A stretch of DNA of 8,986 bases from Candidatus Nomurabacteria bacterium (lineage in GTDB: Bacteria; Patescibacteriota; Minisyncoccia; Phycocordibacterales; UBA9973): assembly GCA_020846955.1 (NCBI GenBank), contig JADLCZ010000080.1, positions 1 to 8,986 of the forward strand. The letters run 5' to 3'. The notes under the pieces were generated by a model. That model was not told where the DNA came from, did no database searches, and saw only the letters and a list, made by a program, of their open reading frames with translations. Shown one piece after another: positions 5,792 through 8,986 of this stretch (its first letter is position 1; the number at the start of each line of letters is the position of its first letter). Both the position numbers and the translations under genes were made by a program.

Positions 5792-7069
5792 ATGAAATGG
5801 ATCTCAGACCTTAAAAAGGATTTTTTAAAAAACATAAAGGTTGGTTGGTTTTTGGCAAAGCGTGATATACGTCGTGCAAATATTTGGACCACAACCCTTA
5901 TTATGGCAGTTATGACACTTACTTTTTTAAATCTTGTTGTTGTCTCTGGTATATTGGTAGGATTGATTCAAGGGTCTGAAGATGCGCAGAAGAGATATTC
6001 TATTGGTGATGTAGTGATTACTTCGTTTTTGAATCGTGCATATATTCTCGACACACAAAAAGTAGTTAGTATAGTCAAGACAATTCCAAATTACAAAAAT
6101 CACACAGTCCGGTATTCTGGTAGTGCACGTTTCGAGTCAAATTACCGCTCGACAATCAAGCCAGGCGAGTTGCGTGACGGAGCCGGAGGCTCATTTTTAG
6201 GTATTGATCCAATACAAGAAGAAAAATTTTCAGGAATTTCAAAATTTATCGTCCGAGGATCGTATCTAACACCACAAGATCAAGACAGCATTCTAATAGG
6301 GAAAAATTTGCTTTATGAATTTACTCCAATTGAGGCCCCAGGATTCCAAACATTAAAAGATGTATCTATAGGATCTCGGATAAAAGTCACAGTCGACAAT
6401 AAATCAAAAGAGTATATTGTAAAAGGAATTATCTCAAGCAAGGTAGATGATTTTGATACCTCAGTTGTAGCATTGGACAGTGAGGTTCGCAAGATGATAG
6501 GCCGAGACGATTTCAATGCGAGCAAGATTGCAATTCAATTGTTGCCAAACACTGATCCGATTTTAATAAAGCAGTATCTAATTGATAATGGTGTAGATAA
6601 TTATGCACGCGTGCAGACAGCAGAGGATGCTTTCCCTAAGTTTTTAAAAGATATTAAAGTAACATTTGGTATACTTGGTAATGCAATATCGGGAATAGGT
6701 TTAGTTGTAGCTTCCATAACAATTTTTATTGTTATTTTTGTTAATGCTATCACCAGAAGGAGATATATTGGGATTCTAAAAGGCATAGGTATTAATCGCA
6801 AAGCAATTTTGTATTCATATATTTACCAAGCTGTGATTTATGCGTTGGTAGGTATTATATTTGGTATGGTTTCGATTTTCTTTTTAATTAAACCATATTT
6901 TGCACTACACCCAATCAATTTCCCATTTTCTGACGGTATACTTGTGGCCACTTTACCTGGGACATTATACCGAGCTTTCATCTTGCTTGTAACTACAATG
7001 ATTGCCGGATTTATACCAGCACATATTGTAATAAAGCAAAATACATTAAACGCAATTTTAGGAAGATAA
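5792..7069 (+). CDS. MacB/FtsX-type ABC transporter permease
   Basis: 425 aa. The topology is that of the MacB/LolC/FtsX class: an N-terminal membrane helix (about 31-58), a large extracytoplasmic domain (about 60-290), then three C-terminal helices (about 298-320, 342-368, 391-413). The conserved cytoplasmic coupling loop after the second helix is visible as RRRYIGILKGIGINRKAIL (322-340). Unlike E. coli MacB, the ATPase is not fused but encoded by the next gene, as in Bacillus YknYZ and LolCDE. The adaptor encoded just upstream favours a MacAB/YknXYZ-like mechanotransmission exporter over Lol-type lipoprotein release. The stop codon is separated from the ATPase start by one base. Cargo unknown; peptides, toxins or envelope components are candidates for the family. 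Confidence 0.9.
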   Translation: MKWISDLKKDFLKNIKVGWFLAKRDIRRANIWTTTLIMAVMTLTFLNLVVVSGILVGLIQGSEDAQKRYSIGDVVITSFLNRAYILDTQKVVSIVKTIPNYKNHTVRYSGSARFESNYRSTIKPGELRDGAGGSFLGIDPIQEEKFSGISKFIVRGSYLTPQDQDSILIGKNLLYEFTPIEAPGFQTLKDVSIGSRIKVTVDNKSKEYIVKGIISSKVDDFDTSVVALDSEVRKMIGRDDFNASKIAIQLLPNTDPILIKQYLIDNGVDNYARVQTAEDAFPKFLKDIKVTFGILGNAISGIGLVVASITIFIVIFVNAITRRRYIGILKGIGINRKAILYSYIYQAVIYALVGIIFGMVSIFFLIKPYFALHPINFPFSDGILVATLPGTLYRAFILLVTTMIAGFIPAHIVIKQNTLNAILGR

Positions 7070-7070
7070 T

Positions 7071-7748
7071 ATGATAAATATAAAAAATTTAACAAAAAAG
7101 TTTCAGAATGGTGACCAAGAAATAATCGCATTAAATAATGTCACTTTTTTTGTACCAAAAGGTCAATTCCTAACAGTTTCTGGGCGATCAGGGTCTGGCA
7201 AATCAACACTGTTATACCAATTGGGTTTACTTGATATACCCACAAATGGGGAAGTCTATATTGATGGTATAGATTATGTTCAAGTTTCTGAAAATGATCG
7301 TACTATTGCTCGACTCAATGACCTCGGTTATATTTTCCAGGATTATGCGATATTGCCGACACTTACAGCCTTGGAGAATACAATGTTGCCACTTCTAATG
7401 CAAGGGTATGATAAAAAAGAAGCAGAGAATAAAGCAAAGAAAGCTTTAGAGAGATTGAGCATAATAGATCGCATGAATAATTTACCAAGCCAATTGTCTG
7501 GTGGACAACAACAAAGAGTGGCAATTGCACGTGCAATAGCTCACGACCCTAAAATAATTTTTGCAGACGAGCCGACTGCTAATTTGGATTCTGAAACATC
7601 CGAGCAAGTGATCAATGCTTTTATTGAGCTAAACCGCGAAGGCCAAACTATTATTATGGTGACACATGAGCCAGAGTATGCCAAACTTGCAGATAGAACA
7701 ATATTTATGACAGATGGTAGCATTACAAGCGATATTTTAAATAAGTAG
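7071..7748 (+). CDS. ABC transporter ATP-binding protein (MacB/LolD/YknY class)
   Basis: A complete 225-aa nucleotide-binding subunit. Walker A is GRSGSGKST (38-46), the Q-loop Gln is Q90 (IFQDY), the signature is LSGGQQQRV (142-150), Walker B is KIIFADEP with D166/E167, the D-loop is NLDS (171-174) and the switch His is H199 (THE). All catalytic residues are intact. Length and the early helical segment match the o228/LolD/MacB-type ATPases that pair with FtsX-like permeases. It dimerises at the membrane with two copies of the permease encoded immediately upstream. It is the last gene of the FKBP-adaptor-permease-ATPase operon and ends with TAG. No terminator follows, and the promoter of the next gene overlaps its 3' end. 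Confidence 0.96.
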   Translation: MINIKNLTKKFQNGDQEIIALNNVTFFVPKGQFLTVSGRSGSGKSTLLYQLGLLDIPTNGEVYIDGIDYVQVSENDRTIARLNDLGYIFQDYAILPTLTALENTMLPLLMQGYDKKEAENKAKKALERLSIIDRMNNLPSQLSGGQQQRVAIARAIAHDPKIIFADEPTANLDSETSEQVINAFIELNREGQTIIMVTHEPEYAKLADRTIFMTDGSITSDILNK

Positions 7749-7763
7749 CATTTATGCTATAAT
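7735..7763 (+). promoter_or_regulatory. Extended -10 promoter of the SIMPL gene, predicted leaderless
   Basis: TGCTATAAT (7755-7763) is a perfect extended -10. The -35 position with a 17-base spacer reads TTTTAA (7735-7740) and lies inside the end of the ATPase gene. The expected start site is the A of ATG 7770, 7 bases after the -10. It is nearly the same as the HD-gene promoter: both have TGCTATAAT, then 6 bases, then ATG. The SIMPL gene may thus be transcribed both from here and by read-through from the exporter operon. Confidence 0.75.
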
Positions 7764-7769
7764 GGTATT

Positions 7770-8555
7770 ATGGAAACAATTACAACAAACAAAAAATTTA
7801 TCAAAGTCACAACAATATTGGTTGCACTATTGTGTTTATTAGTATTAGCAATGTTTGTTAATCAAGTAAAGGGCAAGCATAATTGGAAGAATGGGCAAGT
7901 TCAAAGTACTATCTCTGTAACAGCAGATGCTGACGTCATGGCAATTCCAGATGTTGCAGTTATTAACCTAAGTATTGAAAAAGAGGGCAAGACATCAAAA
8001 GAAGCTCAAAATTTAGTAAATGAAATGGTCACCAAAACACTTACATATATAAAAGACCAAAAGATTGAGGACAAGGATGTTAAGTCCCAGTATGGTGGCG
8101 TAAATCCAAAATATAAAAATAATCAAATCTACTGTATTACATATCCATGCCCACAAGGCGAGATGGTAATAGTAGGGTATACTGCTACTCAATCAATCAC
8201 TATCAAGATTCGCAATGCAGACAATGCAAACGAAGTTCGTACAGGATTGGCAAACTTAGGAATTACAAATATTTCTGGACCCACTTTTAGTATAGATGAC
8301 GAAGACGCATTACGCGACCAAGCCCGTTCCCAAGCAATTGAAAAAGCTCGTACAAAAGCAAAAATATTAGCAAAAGAATTGCATGTAAGGCTCGGTGATG
8401 TAGTAAGCTTCTCTGAGAATGGTGGTGGGTATTCTATGATGTATGGAGGGGTAATGATGGATAAAGCAATGGTATCAAGTGTACCCGCTCCAGTATTACC
8501 AAAAGGGGAGAACAAGATTACCTCAAGCGTTACAATTACTTACGAAATAAAATAG
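7770..8555 (+). CDS. Membrane-anchored SIMPL (DUF541) domain protein
   Basis: 261 aa. A membrane helix (about 13-31) anchors an extracytoplasmic SIMPL domain (about 47-261). Family features include the opening beta strand ISVTADADVMAIPDVA, a segment with KTSKEAQ and VNEMV, a strand around YTATQSITIKI, GLANLGITNISGP, the basic helix with RDQARSQAIEKARTKAKILA (182-201) and LGDVVSFSENGGG. The family includes oligomerising periplasmic or surface proteins (for example BP26 of Brucella and YggE), but the molecular role is unclear. C122 and C127 in YCITYPC are the only cysteines of the exported domain and could form a disulfide made by the thioredoxin-DsbB pair encoded upstream. A Gly/Met-rich stretch (about 218-233) looks flexible. 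It lies 21 bases after the ATPase gene and ends at a strong terminator. Confidence 0.9.
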   Translation: METITTNKKFIKVTTILVALLCLLVLAMFVNQVKGKHNWKNGQVQSTISVTADADVMAIPDVAVINLSIEKEGKTSKEAQNLVNEMVTKTLTYIKDQKIEDKDVKSQYGGVNPKYKNNQIYCITYPCPQGEMVIVGYTATQSITIKIRNADNANEVRTGLANLGITNISGPTFSIDDEDALRDQARSQAIEKARTKAKILAKELHVRLGDVVSFSENGGGYSMMYGGVMMDKAMVSSVPAPVLPKGENKITSSVTITYEIK

Positions 8556-8561
8556 ATTTAA

Positions 8562-8595
8562 TTGAAAAAACCCTCTATTTAGAGGGTTTTTTCAA
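8562..8595 (+). terminator. Intrinsic terminator after the SIMPL gene
   Basis: CCCTCTA (8571-8577) pairs with TAGAGGG (8580-8586). It is flanked by A6 (8565-8570) and T6 (8587-8592), and the perfect symmetry extends to TTG/CAA on the outside (8562-8595). The GC stem followed by a U-tract is a textbook rho-independent terminator, and the A-tract makes it usable from either strand. It closes the transcription unit started at 3980 or 7758. Confidence 0.95.
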
Positions 8596-8600
8596 TATTG

Positions 8601-8672
8601 ACCCGGTTAGTAGATTTTGCCAAAGTGCAGAGTACGCGCTCTTGGTGCATTGGCAAAAATTCACTACCGGGT
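8601..8672. repeat. Long imperfect inverted repeat (about 72 bases) upstream of secE
   Basis: ACCCGGT (8601-8607) pairs with ACCGGGT (8666-8672). T8608 is bulged and AGT pairs with ACT. An AG/TC mismatch-wobble step follows, then ATTTTGCCAA (8614-8623) pairs with TTGGCAAAA plus T8660, with one bulged A. An inner part closes with TGC/GCA and AGAG (8629-8632)/CTCT (8639-8642) around the loop TACGCG. The outer arms and the internal mismatch match the repeat at 1817-1854, which looks like a shorter version. Its right edge overlaps a -35-like TTGACT. It could be an operator, a structured small RNA, or a non-autonomous repeat element. No tRNA or known riboswitch pattern was seen. Confidence 0.7.
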
Positions 8673-8711
8673 TGACTTTATTTGACAAAAGGAGTACTAT
8701 CTATTTATATA
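8672..8711 (+). promoter_or_regulatory. secE: Tandem overlapping promoter motifs upstream of secE
   Basis: TTGACT (8672-8677) and TACTAT (8695-8700) are separated by 17 bases. TTGACA (8682-8687), a perfect -35, is followed after 18 bases by TATATA (8706-8711). The two -35 boxes are 10 bases apart, one helical turn, so polymerase would bind the same face at either. RNA would start near 8707 and 8718, leaving about 37-48 bases of leader before secE. The first -35 overlaps the right arm of the long inverted repeat. Confidence 0.6.
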
Positions 8712-8730
8712 CACCCGCGGGGTGTTTTTT
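8711..8730 (+). terminator. Hairpin plus T-tract in the secE leader
   Basis: ACACCC (8711-8716) and GGGTGT (8720-8725) form a perfect 6-bp stem with the loop GCG, followed directly by a T-run (8725-8730). The form is that of an intrinsic terminator, but it sits just after the secE promoter motifs and 24 bases before the secE ATG. It may be a second barrier to read-through from upstream, an attenuator for secE-nusG, or a 5' stabilising hairpin. Which of these applies cannot be decided from the sequence. Confidence 0.6.
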
Positions 8731-8754
8731 AATAGAAGTAAAATATACCAATCT

Positions 8755-8940
8755 ATGAACAAAATAATAAATTATATCAAGGAAACAAAGGTGGAAATGG
8801 ATAATGTGAAGTGGCCAACTCGCAAGCAAACAATCGGTTTTACTGTGGCTGTGATTCTGGTATCTGTATTGGTTGCTTATTATTTAGGACTTTTTGATTT
8901 CATTTTCAAACAAGGTCTTGAGCGTCTTATTAACAAATAA
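8755..8940 (+). CDS. secE: Preprotein translocase subunit SecE
   Basis: 61 aa, the small essential subunit of the SecYEG channel. An amphipathic cytoplasmic helix (about 2-18) leads to the family signature VKWPTRKQT (18-26), followed by one membrane helix (about 27-48) and a short basic tail. This is the single-helix form seen in most bacteria outside the gamma-proteobacteria. ATG 8755 is preferred: the in-frame GTG at 8722 lies inside the leader hairpin and would add 11 residues (MFFNRSKIYQS) not expected in the family. No Shine-Dalgarno sequence precedes the ATG. In most bacteria secE is followed by nusG and ribosomal protein genes, which the window edge is consistent with. Confidence 0.95.
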   Translation: MNKIINYIKETKVEMDNVKWPTRKQTIGFTVAVILVSVLVAYYLGLFDFIFKQGLERLINK

Positions 8941-8942
8941 CT

Positions 8943-8973
8943 TTTCTAGAACCTAGTCACTAGAACCTAGAAA
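8943..8973. repeat. Tandem 11-bp direct repeat with hairpin potential after secE
   Basis: CTAGAACCTAG occurs at 8946-8956 and again at 8960-8970, separated by TCA. The same stretch is also a symmetric hairpin: TTTCTAG (8943-8949) pairs with CTAGAAA (8967-8973), an AAC/AAC internal loop follows, and CTAG/CTAG closes around TCA. It fills most of the gap to the next ATG. No T-tract follows, so it is not a terminator. Confidence 0.75.
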
Positions 8974-8983
8974 CTAATTTAAA

Positions 8984-8986
8984 ATG
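8984..8986 (+). CDS. Possible start codon of the next gene (nusG expected), cut by the window
   Basis: The window ends on an ATG, 43 bases after the secE stop. Conserved bacterial gene order makes nusG, the transcription elongation and antitermination factor, the expected next gene, but no coding sequence beyond the ATG is visible. This is an inference from synteny only. Confidence 0.3.

Noticed and set aside
5792..7748. LolCDE lipoprotein-release complex
   Set aside because: Only one permease gene is present, a HlyD/MacA-type adaptor is encoded next to it, and an outer membrane is not expected if the organism is a Patescibacterium.
8189..8515. 108-codon open frame on the - strand inside the SIMPL gene
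   Set aside because: It lies antisense to a confident gene, has no recognisable motif or start signal, and its composition looks like a shadow. The same applies to - strand frames at 6838-7131 and 5505-5783.
8722..8754. GTG start for SecE giving a 72-aa protein
   Set aside because: The GTG is within the 3' arm of the leader hairpin and the added residues come partly from the T-tract. ATG 8755 gives the normal SecE length.
8596..8754. tRNA gene upstream of secE, as tRNA-Trp often precedes it in bacteria
   Set aside because: No T-arm GTTC-type motif, acceptor stem with CCA, or cloverleaf pairing was found. The fold is one long hairpin.
67..8940. Alternative genetic code with UGA read as glycine, as in Gracilibacteria/SR1
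   Set aside because: No gene stops with TGA (nine TAA, two TAG), but none needs in-frame TGA either. All frames close normally and Trp is encoded by TGG, so the standard code suffices.
8946..8970. Start of a CRISPR or tandem-repeat array
   Set aside because: There are only two 11-bp copies with a 3-base spacer, which is far too short for CRISPR, and no cas gene is present.

Overview
This AT-rich 8986-base window carries 11 complete protein genes, all on the + strand and tightly packed. It looks like chromosomal DNA of a candidate-phyla-radiation bacterium (Patescibacteria, probably Parcubacteria-like). That placement is an inference from gene style: compact operons, a cysteine-rich zinc-ribbon protein of a type I associate with those genomes, a SIMPL-domain protein with a CxxxxC loop, and a short SecE. 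No rRNA or other phylogenetic marker is present. There is no sign of an insertion sequence, prophage, CRISPR array or recent transfer.

Layout. (1) 67-1785: a 572-aa protein with two related zinc-ribbon domains flanking a repetitive, possibly beta-solenoid middle. (2) 1867-3227: membrane-anchored thioredoxin-like protein, DsbB and CutA, probably one operon. (3) 3265-3909: a stand-alone HD-domain protein. (4) 3980-7748: membrane-anchored FKBP prolyl isomerase, HlyD/MacA-type adaptor, MacB/FtsX-type permease and ABC ATPase, with gaps of 1-2 bases, clearly one operon. (5) 7770-8555: a membrane-anchored SIMPL (DUF541) protein followed by a strong intrinsic terminator. (6) 8596-8754: a regulatory stretch with a long inverted repeat, tandem promoter-like motifs and a second hairpin plus T-tract. 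(7) 8755-8940: secE, followed by a short repeat and an ATG at the window edge that probably starts nusG.

The common theme is protein biogenesis outside the cytoplasm: translocation (SecE), disulfide formation (thioredoxin-like protein and DsbB), proline isomerisation (FKBP), an ABC exporter working with an adaptor, and a SIMPL protein whose exported domain carries a cysteine pair.

The most striking signals are non-coding. Three genes (1867, 3265, 7770) have a perfect TATAAT ending exactly 7 bases before the A of the ATG, which predicts transcription starting on the start codon (leaderless mRNA). No gene has a convincing Shine-Dalgarno sequence. Two related inverted repeats (1817-1854 and 8601-8672), which share the same internal mismatch, lie directly against promoter motifs and may be a dispersed regulatory or mobile repeat family. 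No complete, previously undescribed multi-gene system is evident. The least understood gene product is the 572-aa zinc-ribbon protein.
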